Assembly: GCF_012489685.1 (NCBI RefSeq) | Contig: NC_080043.1 | Location: 79,934,292-79,998,291, forward strand | Length of the DNA stretch: 64,000 nt | From: Lotus japonicus | Lineage: Eukaryota; Streptophyta; Magnoliopsida; Fabales; Fabaceae | Reading direction: 5' to 3' | In this document: positions 38,341-50,289 of the stretch, piece after piece | How the letters are laid out: every line of letters starts with the position of its first letter | How positions within the stretch are numbered: the stretch's first letter is position 1 | Notes under the pieces: generated by a model | What the model was told of the DNA's origin: nothing | Databases searched by the model: none | The model's input: the letters and a program-made list of their open reading frames with translations, nothing else | Made by a program: the position numbers and the translations under genes

Positions 38341-39150
38341 AATTAAAATAAAATCAAGAAATAAACAACTTAAATCCTAATCAAATCAAAACTTTAAAAA
38401 GGTACTAAATAAAGATAGATAAAAACTACCAAAATCTAGCAAATCACAATAAAAAACTCATAAAATCCTGAATTAAATAAAAATATGAAAATTCAATAAA
38501 AGTACCATAAAAATTCATTTATACTCTAAATATAACTCAAAAATAAAATAAAATATTTCATGAAATTAAAATTAAATAAATAATAAATAAGGATAGATAA
38601 AAACTATCAAAATCTAGCAAATCACAATAAAAACTCATAAAATACTGCATTAATTAAAAATCCGAAAATTCAATAAAAATTAATTATTATACTCTATAAA
38701 TAAATGCAAAATAAAATAAAATATTTCCTGGAAGTAAAATTAAATAAATAATAAGATAAAATTAAGAAATAAACAACCTAATTTCAAATCAAATCTAAAA
38801 TTTAAAAAGGTACTAAATAAAGATAGTTAAAAACTACCAAGTCTAGCAAATCATAATAAAAACTCATAAAATCATGAATTAATAAAAAATCCGAAAATTT
38901 AAGAAAATTTAATTAATATACTCTAAAAGTAAATCTAAAATAAAATAAAGTATTTTCAGGATTTAAAATAAATAATAAGATAAATTAAAATAAAATTAAG
39001 AAATAAACAACCTAAATCCCAATCAAATCTAATATTAAAAATGATATTAAATAAAGATAGATAAAAACTAGCAAAATCTAGCAAATCACAATAAAAACTA
39101 ATAAAATCCCGAATTAATAAAAAATTTGAAAATTCAATAAAAATAAATTA
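38341..39150. repeat. AT-rich tandem array, about four units of 175-235 bp
   Basis: The marker GATAGATAAAAACTA occurs near 38416, 38591 and 39056, with a variant near 38823 (GATAGTTAAAAACTA). Each is followed by AGCAAATCA(C/T)AATAAAAACT. Units differ by small changes and gaps. Lies inside the outer reverse Helitron. Confidence 0.75.
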
Positions 39151-39401
39151 AAAGACCAAATCTTATCTTTAAAAATAATATTAATCAATTATTTTAGAAT
39201 ATATAAAATTAAAACATATATCAATTGAAAATTATATCTTCTAAAATAATATCAATTAATTAGGTTAGAATATATAAAATTAAAATATATATCAATTGAA
39301 AATTATATCCTCTAACAAATTGACACGTGGAATAATTTTTATGAGAATTAATCTGGTGCTGACACGTCACTAAGAATTAATCTGGTTCTAATATATATTG
39401 A

Positions 39402-40870
39402 TTGATATTGATGATTGATTTGAATCTATGTTTCAATAAAAACTAACGTTGGGTGATCAGTGAGGTCAAATGTTATTTTTAATTGTTAAAGCATTATCAA
39501 ATCAAATAAAGATTGGATGTTGTTTCTTCCTTCCACAGGAATGTTATCAACTTAATAAATTTTTTTCAAAATTGGACCTCACGCACATAGTTTTATTTTA
39601 TATCAATTTCAGGTAGAAATATTGAAATTCCTTTATGAGATATTGAATTCATATGTAAGATAAATTGGATTATTTTAATACTTTGTGTTTCTATAACAAC
39701 TTAACAACCCAAAATGCGAATTTGAGTTAATATATTACTCTTTTTTTATTGGTCAAAATTTCTAAGTAATAACAGTGTTTAATATTATTTAACTCAAATT
39801 TTTGTATTTCATTATATATAATTCCCTAATTTCCTATTATAAAAATAATTTTTCTTAAGTCCCCCCTCCTTCCTTAATTTGTTTCTATCTTTTTGGAAAT
39901 ATCCCTTATTTTAAAATTAGCATACGTATTTTATTGAAAATATAACATATACGTATCCCTTTTAAAAATAAGGGTTTGTTCTACTTAGATGGTATCCATT
40001 TTTATTTTTTCATGTTACACAAAACCTGTTTGTTAGTATATAGATTTTTATATTTTGTTTTCAGAAGTAACAAAAAAAAATAGAATTTTATATTTAATTC
40101 ATTTTAAATATGTCCCCAATTTAAAATGATTCATCTATCACCAATATATGATTAGTTAATAACTTATTCCCCCTCCTTCCTTAACGTGAATTATCTCCCA
40201 TTCATAACAGATTTTTGTTAATTTTAAATCATGCCAATAATGAATCATATGGAAATATCAGATATTTTAAATACGATATTTTAATTTTAATTTTCCATTA
40301 GTATCCTATCAGGTGTAATTTTTATAATATTTATTTGTTTGGAAGTTAATATATTTATATTTTCTAGAAATATAAATAGATTCTAGGTTATAATACCCTA
40401 TGAAGAAAAATAAAATTACTTTTTTTAATTTTGTTTAGTTCCAATAATTATTTTTGAAAATCGTTGTCCCTTATTATAACCCACTTCTTTCTATCTTCTT
40501 ATTCATCCTTTTGGATTACCAAAACCGTTTATAATTTTTTGAAATACATTAACATCTTTTAATTATTTTAATGACTTCCAATTTCTTCTTTAAATTGGGT
40601 AGTGCCTTATAGTTCCTCATTCCCAAAATTATTGATAGCAAAAAAAGTATGTAGACACGTGAAGACCAAAAGAATCCTTCCTTTACACCAACCTTTCATA
40701 TGTGAACTGATGTTTTGTTCTTGAATCTAATCATTGCTCATTGAATGTGGATTGAATGCAAAAATTCATATTCCCAATCATATTCTTTTGAAAGGGTGAA
40801 ATTGGTTAACACACGTGTAACCTTCACATTTTGCATGGAAACTCAACCACCATGCCATTTGATTCTTTCT
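39402..40870. other. AT-rich stretch of Helitron 2, no gene seen
   Basis: Long A/T tracts without a credible open frame or motif. It lies between the reverse Helitron and the first B3-like gene. Confidence 0.5.
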
Positions 40871-40872
40871 CT

Positions 40873-40881
40873 TCTATATAA
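40873..40881 (+). promoter_or_regulatory. TATA box of B3-like gene 1
   Basis: TTCTATATAAAC lies about 80 bases before the ATG at 40956. Confidence 0.5.
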
Positions 40882-40955
40882 ACTTCTCTACTTCATACGT
40901 TCCAATCACAACTTCTCCATATTTCTCAAAGTCTTTTTTGTTTCCAAAATTTGCT

Positions 40956-42023
40956 ATGGATCCAGTTAACCATCCACGCCTCTTTTACAAGAGTTTCTTT
41001 CCTGTTAGAAGTTTCTATTTAGAGGTAAATCAAAGTTTGCTAAATCCTTTCAATGTTCTTCATTTTCTTCCATTCTCTTCCTCTTATTAATTTTGCCTTT
41101 TTACAGAGGGAGGGTGAACTGAGTCGTGCTTATGTGAGGAAAAAAATCAACAAGCTAAAGCCACAATGGGTTCTAATTGATGATGCGATGAAGCAACATA
41201 CTGTTGGCTTTAACATGAATGAGCAAAGGCCTCACCTAACAACAGGTTGGTATAAATTGAGGCAATTCTACAACTTGGAGGGGAGTTGCACAATTTGGTT
41301 CCATGAGGTTGATGATTCAATCTTCAAAATTGATGTTCGTGATTCAAACCACAAGGAAATACGAGTGCCTGGAGGTCCTCCTCCTATAGACTGGAGCGTG
41401 GATCATGAGACTGATTCTCTTGGTGTTCTGGACTTTTATCCTGACTTTAGGCCCTCCTTTGTATCAGGGTCCTTCAACTTTTCCTCCTGAAATTTCTGAA
41501 CCTATTTTTTTATCAGGTGATGATCAAATTTCGTTTCAAGTGGGTGAAATGAATCTTGATGTTCCTGAACAAACTGTGGTTCAGGAAACTACCTATGAAT
41601 TTGAATTTGATACCCAGATCACTCACGAGTGGTTCTCATTAAATCAAGTTGTGAGTTCTTTTTTTTAACTGTTTGTTGATGTATGAATTTCGTAATTTAC
41701 CAAAGATAGTTTTTTCATCTTTGTTTCATACTAAAGCTTTCCTCTGATCTCATACATATTCTATAAAAAAATTTTAAATGCAGCCTGTCCCCGAAAATGC
41801 TGCTACATATATCAGACAAGCCGAGGTTGATAAGTGGTATTTTGTCGGTCCTAACCTATATCCAAGAGAATTTCACATGAGCCTTCTCCCAAATTCCGGA
41901 AATGCAAGGATGGGACATGGATGGAGTAGTTTTTGCGATTATAACGACATAGGCGCAAGTGATAGGCTCCGATTCCGTTTTACCAATGTTGTCAACCGCA
42001 TTGTTTATATTGTCAGGGTGTAG
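40956..42023 (+). CDS. B3-like DNA-binding protein 1 carried by Helitron 2
   Basis: Exons 40956-41024, 41107-41650 and 41784-42023 are joined by GT..AG introns. The first B3-like domain spans exons 1-2 (FYKSFFPVRS, then KPQWVLIDD, then TGWYKLRQFYNLEGS followed by IWFHEV). An acidic, Glu/Gln-rich linker follows. The second domain is in exon 3 (KWYFVGPNLYPREFHMSL, GHGWSSFCDYNDIGASDRLR). The pattern of a G-W then F, then N-x-L/I-x-x-x-D before a hydrophobic strand is that of plant B3 domains, which bind DNA. A frameshift near 41448 means the unedited reading stops at 41488 after the first domain. It sits between the RPA and RepHel genes in the same orientation. Function in the element is unknown; identification is by motif only. 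Confidence 0.62.
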
Positions 42024-43695
42024 TCCTCTTTTCTAATTAGGCTTGATATTTGTGTTTATGTTATCAGACTTTGGATTGTTCTCAATATGGGGTTGTTTGT
42101 ATCGATGGGTTGGTCAAGTATCATATCTATGTGCTTCTAACGTTGAATAATTGCAATGAATGCTTGCATTATGTGTAATGTTTCTTTTCATGGAATGAAG
42201 AAGAAGTTTTAATCTTTTCATATTTTTTACAATTTTATTCCAAGCTTCAATCACCTTGCACTCCTAAATTCAAATATGTGGTTCTTATTATTGTTTAAAT
42301 TATATATATAGATAATTGAAGCGTGTAATGCATTTTTAGAAGTTGTATAACGTGTTTCTAAAAGTATCTTTTCAATAAGGATTAATTTAACAAATGGATT
42401 AAATTATAAGGTTGGATATTTATTAAGAAAAAAGGGATAGGATTAAAAAAACGTGTATTAAATTGGGTGGCTATGTTTTCCATTGTATGACATATGAGTA
42501 GGGGGATATTTGATAGAAACTTCTAAGGTTAATGTAATTCCTATAACAATCTAATGGATATAACATTAAATCTTATTATAATTTTCTCAACAACAACTTC
42601 CAATATATACTACTCCTTATGGATATGTTAAACCTTTAAAATTATTGTTTTTTGTTTTAACTATTTAAGTGATTTATAATTTTTAACTATTTAAGTGATT
42701 TATGATTTTTTCAAAAATTTTAAATCCATGCCTATCACCTATAGCCATGCTTCTGACTATTGTTTAAAATATATATAGATGTTGTGGAAGGGAAAACGAA
42801 CTATCCCCTTTATATATTATCCTAGATTATCCTTTTTTTTTAAGTAACAATTCATATTAGAGAAATTGTCAATAATACAAACAGCCCTCCAGAGAGTGGG
42901 ATATTTAAGAAATCCTCCTTCATTATGATTTTTAACATAACTGACTATAAGGATCCCCCATTGTGTTTATTATGGGTTGCCAGATGATAAGTGTTGTATT
43001 TGATAGAGGATTTTATATTTATTGTTATTCGTATAACAAACTAATGGATATAACAATTGAGCGTATAAACATTTTCCCAGAAATATCTTTAAATTGATAA
43101 CTCAGTTTTTTCAAATTGTATATTTTCTAATTTTTTTTTGTTTGATATCTTGCAATGATTTTTAAATTTTTAATAGATGATGAATATATGGGGTCCACGT
43201 AGAGCCATGTTTTAAACTCTTTTAGTATATTTTATTTTTAAGTGTATTTTTGTTTTAAAGGTTAAGTGGAATTTAAATGCACATTAAATTTTGCAATATT
43301 TCATTCCTTCAATAATCATTGATATATGTTCAACTCATTGTTATCCGTATTTCATTGAGAGGTTATTTATTTTGGATTTCAAAAAAATTTATCACTACAT
43401 ATCAAATAATTGATTTCTGTTTTTGGTTTTTTTTTACATTGTTATTTTAAATAATTACTCAGTTTTTATATTTTCTTCATTTCCTATACTCTATGCTGAA
43501 TACCCATCTTATACTCTTCATTATATATCTATTTTTCGAGTTGGAGTTATTTCTTTTGGTAATTTACTGAATTCTTTGGGAAAGTGTGATAATTTATGGT
43601 TATGATTATAAATGATGATATCTATTCCTATTGTATAAATGTTTTTTCTTCCCCAAAATATCTATCTCTTTCCATGATTTTATACTAGGTTGTTA
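42024..43695. other. AT-rich spacer of Helitron 2, no gene seen
   Basis: No credible coding sequence or motif. A block around 42500-42560 partly recurs at 43000-43060 (AATGGATATAACA). Confidence 0.5.
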
Positions 43696-43704
43696 TAGTA
43701 AATA

Positions 43705-46667
43705 GGGTTAAATAAGTTTTTCGTCCCTCAACTATAGTGAAAATTAGGGCTGTCCATGAAACCCGGGCCCGCCCGAACCCGAAAAACCCGCTTAAAGCAA
43801 AAATGAAACGGGTGAATTTTAACGGGTAACCGGTTTAGCAGGTTGAAAATGTTCGGGTTCAGACGAGTTTCACGGTCGGAATCGGGTGTTTGAAAAACAA
43901 ACAATCGGATTTCGATCCGACCGAGGCCATACATATACAAATAATAATTAAATACTAAGAGTTGGTTAATGGGAGCAGTAAAGGAGAAAATCTCATTGGT
44001 GGGGGGAGTGGATGAGGATAAAGTAAGGATTTCCGGAGAGAGAAAGAGAAGTGTTGATGATGAGAAAAAATGACTACAGAACTTCTGTCCACAAAGCTAA
44101 TCACATGTCTCGAGACCTGCAACCTATACTTTCTTTTGACTTCAAACTACTTTAATTCATTGATACAATAAAAAATAAAAAAGATCTAATGTATGAATAT
44201 TCTCCAATGTTCTTTCATACTCCAATACTCTGAGCGCTAGTTAGCTTCTTCCTCCTTCCCTGTCTTTTTATTTCCATTAACATTGAGCCCTCCCTTACTT
44301 TAGAGCCAAAGACAGGTCAAACCAAATCATAGCCTTAAGCTTAAACGACCACCATCAAAACCCAAATCTTCATCACCTTTGCGGGCATAGAAGACAGGGA
44401 ACAAAGAGCGTGTGCCTTTGTCTTCTCCGGCGGATCTGGTCGAAGTTCATGTTGTTGGAGAAGATGAAGCTTCACTTTACTGGGAAAGCACTTGCTTTGT
44501 GTTTGCTCACCTCTGCGACGTCGCCACCTACCTCTGATCACTGACTTTTCTTTGTTTCTCACCCTTTCTCTTTTTTATTTGGTAAAACTTTTGGATTTGG
44601 AAGGTTCATGAGACCCGTAAGAACCCACCCGATGTAAACCTAACCCGTGCAATCCGTAACCCGTTAAATCCGAGATGCTGACCGGACGGTGGCGGTTTTG
44701 GTTCTGTGTGTATTTTCACCCGACAAACCCGATTTTTTTGGCCCGAATCCGACCGGAACCGACCGGTGGACACCCCTTGTGAAAATTTGGCTTCCATCCC
44801 TCAATTAATTTTTTGATGGTTTCCGTCCCTTTATTTAGTAAACCGATTGATTTTCGTCCTTTGACCATTTTGACCGCTGATGTGTGCTGCCAGCGTGTAG
44901 GTGACTGCTGACGTGGCGATAAATTAGCCGGTTTAGCCAAAAAAAAAAAAATTAATTACACGATGGAAAATTCTATTTTTTATTTTTACTATAATCCATA
45001 TTTCCTATAATTTCTACCCCAAATGCTAGGGTTCTTCACAAAATCAGAAACAAGAACAGATCTGAAGCATGGTAATCGTGTTTTGAAATGGTGGAGGAGG
45101 GTGGTAGTGCGGTTCCGGTTGACGAGATAAATTAGGGCCGGCTGCTCCAAGTTCTCTCCTCATCCATCCTTAAACACGACGCAACCGCCTCCTCTTTCTC
45201 CATGAAATCGCGCCTCCACCATCTCTCCCTGATCTGAAACCACAATTGCGTCGTCACCATCTTCCATTTCCAAATCCCCCGTCGCTCACCCTTTCCGATC
45301 ACTGCGTCGCCGTCACCGAGCATTGTCTCTGTCTACGCTCACCGGTTCTGGCACGCCACCTTCACGCTCTCCCTAGTTCCTGATCGCATTTCCTTCTTTC
45401 TTTTCCTTCCTCCTCTGTTCTGAACCGAGACAAGATGAAGTTGAAGAGGAATTTTTGAAGAATAATGGGTTTTCGGGAAAACGGCAGAGGATTGACATAG
45501 TGGGTGAGTTTTTGTTGAAGAGGTTGATGGAGGTGATGTTGGGGATACTGAGTTTTGAATTTTAATTATTGTTTGGGTTGATGGTTGATTTTTTAATTAT
45601 CAAGTGGGTTTTGTGGTTGTGCTAAATGTGGGAATGTGTCTGATATATCTAGGTTGATTGAAAAATTTGGTCAAGAATCTGTAATGGTCTTGTGGAGTGT
45701 CTGGTTTGGTTTGCAATATGGGGGTTTTGGGGTTCTGAGGTAGCTGGTTTTTGCAAAGAAAATTAAGGTTGGGAGTCACTGATTATTGGGATGTAGTGTT
45801 GGGGAATTGTCATCGAATCCCCTGGCTATATGGCTATATGTTTGGGTGGGAGTCACATATTGTGGGAAGGGATAGCATATGAGAATTATCATGGCAAGTC
45901 ATGGGAATTGGACGGCTTGGATAAAATGCTCCAAAATGAGTGCTCCTTGTTTCTGGTTTATACTTGTGAATTATGGTAGCAAGTGTGAAGATTGGTGTAA
46001 TAGGCCTTGGGGTTACAGTGGGAGCAGGTTAAAGCATTGATGATATTGGATGTTGTTTTTGGCTTTATAATGCTTGAGATTGGTACATGTTTTAAGCCAG
46101 TGGTTGTTTTAAGTATGCATTGTATCTTGAACAATTTTATATGTATCTGCTTCATATTAAGTGTGGTTTGCAGTTGCAGACTGAAAAAATGTTCACTTGG
46201 GAGGGCATTGTTCCCATATTTTTTACAACGATAATAAAAATTCAATTTTAGTTTTGATTTTTTTTTTATTGTTTGGGTTTTAATTATTGGGTTTCGGGTG
46301 ATTCTTCTTTCTGGTTTTGTGGATGGTAGCACCATGATGGGTATTGGAATTGATGCCTATTTATATGTCTGGTTTTTGTTCATAATGGTGAATTTGGTTT
46401 TTGATGATAGATTGAGATGAAATTTTAACTTTTTGATTTTAGTCCCTTTATATATTCCACGGGGAATAAAAATAATTAAAAACTGTCAAAAAAATAATAC
46501 GTCACCAATTACCTACACGTTGGCGGCACACATCAGTGGTCAAAATGGTCAAAAGATGAAAATCAAACGGTTTACTAAGTCAAGGGACGGAAATCATCAA
46601 AAATTTAATTGAGGGATGGAAAACCAAATTTTCACTATAGTTGAGGGACGGAAAACTTATTTAACCC
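43705..46667. mobile_element. MULE-type element, about 190-bp inverted repeats, interrupted by a nested element
   Basis: It begins GGGTTAAATAAGTTTTTCG and ends with the inverse, CGGAAAACTTATTTAACCC. A perfect 9-bp target duplication, TAGTAAATA, lies at 43696-43704 and 46668-46676. The inverted repeats continue after the nested insertion (CCATCCCTCAATTAA near 44795 matching near 46605). No transposase is recognised; the middle (45000-46400) has no clear gene. Confidence 0.92.
43746..44778. mobile_element. 1-kb element nested in the MULE terminal repeat
   Basis: Flanked by perfect 9-bp copies of GTGAAAATT (43737-43745 and 44779-44787). The ends AGGGCTGTCCA and TGGACACCCCTT are inverse of each other. 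Near both ends it is rich in CCCGAACCCG-type runs. The 9-bp duplication again points to a Mutator-like mover. Noncoding as far as I can see. Confidence 0.82.
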
Positions 46668-46933
46668 TAGTAAATATATTTAAATGAAAGAGACTGTTAA
46701 TCTCCTTATGTGTGATTATAATTCTGTGTGCAGATTTCCAAATGTAATTTATTTCACACATTTTTACGTTTTGAGTATTTTTTTGACCTCCCACATTCTA
46801 ACGTGGGACTATAAATTCAATATCATGGTTGAATCAATTTTTCTATCTGCCCCATTTGTGTTAATTCTTTTTCTCTCTTTTAAGTACTCCATAGTTATGC
46901 TTCACCTTCAGTTATTCCTTTATCTCAATCTCA

Positions 46934-48100
46934 ATGCCCAAGCCCAAACATTCTCCTCCCCCGTTTTATAAATTCTTTATGCCTGTTGTTAGCCGTGAGG
47001 ATGAGGCACGAGTTACATCTTTTGAATTTTTTTTAATCTGATTTTTTTATTTTCATCCCTTTGTAATCCTTTTTTTTTCATTCCCAGAATGAAGGCGAAG
47101 TGATGCTGGAGTTTGTCAGGCAGTTTAAGGATGAATTAAAAGAGAATTGGTTATTGATTGATGATGGGGGGGTGTACCAACGTCGTTAAGTTTAACATGA
47201 GTGTTGTTAGACCTAGATTAACCCATGGATGGAAGCAGTTGAGAAAAGATTATTATCTGTGAGGAACCTGCACTATATGGATGCATTTGATTGAGGATTG
47301 TGTTTTTAACATGTATATTTTCAATAGTGAAGGCAAGGAACTTTATGTACCTGGCGCTCCTCTTAGAGATATTTACAAATCAGATGATGATGATGATGAT
47401 GAATTTTATAGTAATCTTCGACAAAGCCTTTCTTCAGAAAGTTCTTTGCTTGATCATATAGAGGGCGATGGGTATATTTCTGCCCAAAGTAGTGGAGTTG
47501 TTGCAACAACTGATCTAACAAATGGTCAACAACTCGATGTAGAAGGTGGTCAAGAAGTGCCTGATGTTGTTGCTGCTGATAATGTCGTTGATGGTGCAGA
47601 AATAGAACCAGAAATCATTGAAATTGATGATGTCTTAGTGGATGGAGATGTTATAATTCCTGTGGCGCCTATCCCAGTTCCTGGCATCGTTTTTCAGTGT
47701 ATTTTCACATGCACTCTTACTACATACTATGCAACAAAGAGTCATTTGGTGAGTTGTTTTTACCGTATGTTTTTCCTTTTTGTTCATGTCTTTTATTCTT
47801 TTGACATGCATTTTTCCATTATATTTTTCTTTGATTTATATTCAGTATGTCCCAAAGGATGCTGCTGCGCATCTCATAGAAGCTGGCCTACACAGTTGGA
47901 TGTTCGTAGGTCCTAAAAGAATCCCGTTTGAGTGTCGTATCCTAATCAGTTCCTGTCATCGTTATGCCAAAATTGGAAGTGGATGGAGGTTCTTCTGTGA
48001 AGCTAACCAGTTCTCCCCAGATGACTATTTACTATTTCAATTTACAAGCCCGGAAGAAGGAATTGCATACGTGAACTATGGAGACCAGATTGATATTTAG
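46934..48100 (+). pseudogene. B3-like DNA-binding protein 2, broken
   Basis: The three-exon layout matches the first B3-like gene: 46934-47005 (FYKFFMPVVS), 47088-47748 and 47846-48100. Exon 1 ends at GC rather than GT. In exon 2 the frame slips at the G7 run near 47165, and TGA stands where the first gene has Glu (YYL-stop-GTCTIW, near 47261). After that the frame is open through an acidic linker with six Asp and on into the second domain (WMFVGPKRIPFECRI, GSGWRFFCEANQFSPDDYL). Clearly a diverged paralogue of 40956-42023. No first domain can be made as written. Confidence 0.65.
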
Positions 48101-49700
48101 ATAGTATTGTAATTGTTAGTGTGTTTCAATGAATGGGTTAAAATTGTATGGGGTGTTTCTTCATGTGCCAGAGAAAAAACAATTTTCTAATTATGTTTCT
48201 CTCTTAGGCATGCCCCCCTGTTTTTGTAATTTCGTCTAATGATATTGAGTTATGATCTACTTTGGAATTTCCATCTATTATGTTTGTTATATTTTTTAAC
48301 AATTATTTTTTTTGCTTGCCATCCTCAGGAATAATTGTGTAAAGTATTTTTTCTTTTTAAGAGTGGGTATATAATAAGTAGGATAAATTAAGTTAAATTT
48401 ATTAATTTTGTTAACAATTAAAAATGTTTTCGCGGTTAATTCCATATGTTTAATTTAAACTGAATAAATTAAATTTATGGCGTATCTCCGACTAGAAAAG
48501 AACCCAAATCCTTATATCCTTCTATATGTTAGTGTGGGCAGCCAATTATTCTATCTCCCCCCTAAAACACCCCATTTAACTCATTCTTCCATCCCCCCAA
48601 ATCAAGCTTAGGCCCCATTTATATTCTTTAAAATTCCAACAATGATACCCTTTTTTATAATCAATCACAACCTTATTAAAAGATCATTTTCAGTGGACAT
48701 TATGAAAAGAAAAAAATTGACTATTTCCATAATTTTCATTAAGAGCAAATGGTGTTAGGGACGCCCTTTGTTACATATATCTCAATAATATTGAAACAAA
48801 TCGTGTTGTATTTTTTGTGGGAAAACCATGTATTTAATTAAAAATCTTTTATTTTTGTCCCTTTACATTTTTTCGTCTTTATCGAAGGAAGATTTAATAA
48901 CAATTCACCTATTTTTTCTATATGTTTTATTATATTTTGTATATTTGTATTATAAGCGGTTTGGGCAATAATACGTTTAGATATTTTAATATATCGATTA
49001 AGGGAAATTGGAGAATATTAAGTTTTTTTAAGTTTGTTATATTTTAGCCGATAAAGAAAGATTTGTTATTTATTTGACAGCATTTTAAATTAGTTAAACA
49101 ACCTCAAATATATCTTTTAAAATATATTTTATATTTAAATCAATTATGCATTTATTGGTTTTGGGTTTGTTTCATATTCCTAAATAATGTCTAAAGTATG
49201 AATAATAAATATACTTTATTATTATTTAACACAAAATATTTGTTTTTCCAAAAAAACATAATAATACTCTATTGAAATCCCAAACACCACATAACATGCT
49301 TTGATAACAAATAAACAAAAAGAAGCCACCTTTAACGTTTGAATTCTCCATTATTTTCATCAAATTGGTTTTATCTCATAACCTCCCATAATTATAACGA
49401 TTTATTTGTTTTTTTTAGAACTCATTTTAAATTAGAGTAACAACTTCATAATCAATATTTTAAATATTATAATATATTTAAATCAATTATGTACTTATTT
49501 AGTTTCTTTTTTTGTTAGATACTTTCATTTTAAGAAATCTAATTTATTGTTTCAGAATAAAGCATTTGTTTTTCCAAAAAAAAAGGAATTAATTCCATAT
49601 TGAAATACCAAACACCCCATTAACGTGTGGTTTTTCCACCTCTTGAAACTTGCAACGTTTGCAACTCTTATCACTTTTCATGATGAGTTTGCTGTATGCC
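48101..49700. other. AT-rich spacer of Helitron 2, no gene seen
   Basis: No convincing open frame. The end contains the RepHel promoter region with TTCTATAAAGGC near 49711. Confidence 0.5.
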
Positions 49701-50054
49701 TAAATACTTCTTCTATAAAGGCTCTCTAAACTCCCTCTGATGTTATAATCATTTTTTTCTTTCAAGTGTTCCTTTGTCTTTTAAGAATTTGATACATGGA
49801 TTCTCCCCGGTTAACTCCGGGGCCAAGCTCAAAAGAAGCTAGAGGTAGAAGGATATTGATAAGGAACAGCATAAAGGAATTATCTCCCGACGAAAATATA
49901 GGTGCGAACCTATTGTTTCCCTCTGTTTTTTTTTTTCCCAACGAAGGCAAATTTCTAATGTGAGATGTTCTAACTATCTGTATTTGAATAATTTTAATTT
50001 TTTGCAGCAACCGGTGGATCCATCGTTCCATCACTACTAGAAAAACTAGTTTTC

Positions 50055-50280
50055 ACATCGAGTATTTTTGAGTTTTAACATCGGTTTTTATCCGATGTAA
50101 ACAATGTTGATGTGGTATTTTCTAACCTTTTCACATCGGGTCTATAACCGATGTGCCAACTGATGTGAAATGTATACTTTTCACATCGGTTAGACAAAAA
50201 ACCGATGTGAAATGTGTATATTTTTCACATCGGTTAGACTGAAAACCGATGTGAAAGACTGAAAACCGATGTGAATGCTC
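50055..50280. repeat. 5' subterminal repeats of the CACTA
   Basis: At least eight copies of TTTCACATCGGTT or its inverse, some perfect, spaced 15-35 bp. In CACTA elements these bind the transposase. The matching set is at 55550-55895. Confidence 0.85.
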
Positions 50281-50289
50281 AACCTTTTT

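Larger units (their letters stand above)
34396..39401 (-). mobile_element. Reverse-oriented AT-rich Helitron inside Helitron 2
   Basis: On the minus strand the 5' end TCAATATATATTAGAACCAG is at 39401 and the 3' end, with a CCCGTGC...GCGCGGG hairpin and CTAG, is at 34396-34399. The bases outside are A (34395) and T (39402), as expected. It carries no gene. Without the second Helitron nested in it (35146-36891) it is about 3.3 kb. Confidence 0.75.

Noticed and set aside
38341..39150. CRISPR array
   Set aside because: Plant nuclear sequence; the units are long, AT-rich and diverged, without constant repeats and unique spacers.
44341..45323. Minus-strand frames inside the MULE
   Set aside because: Short, low-similarity frames without motifs; probably noncoding filler of the element.
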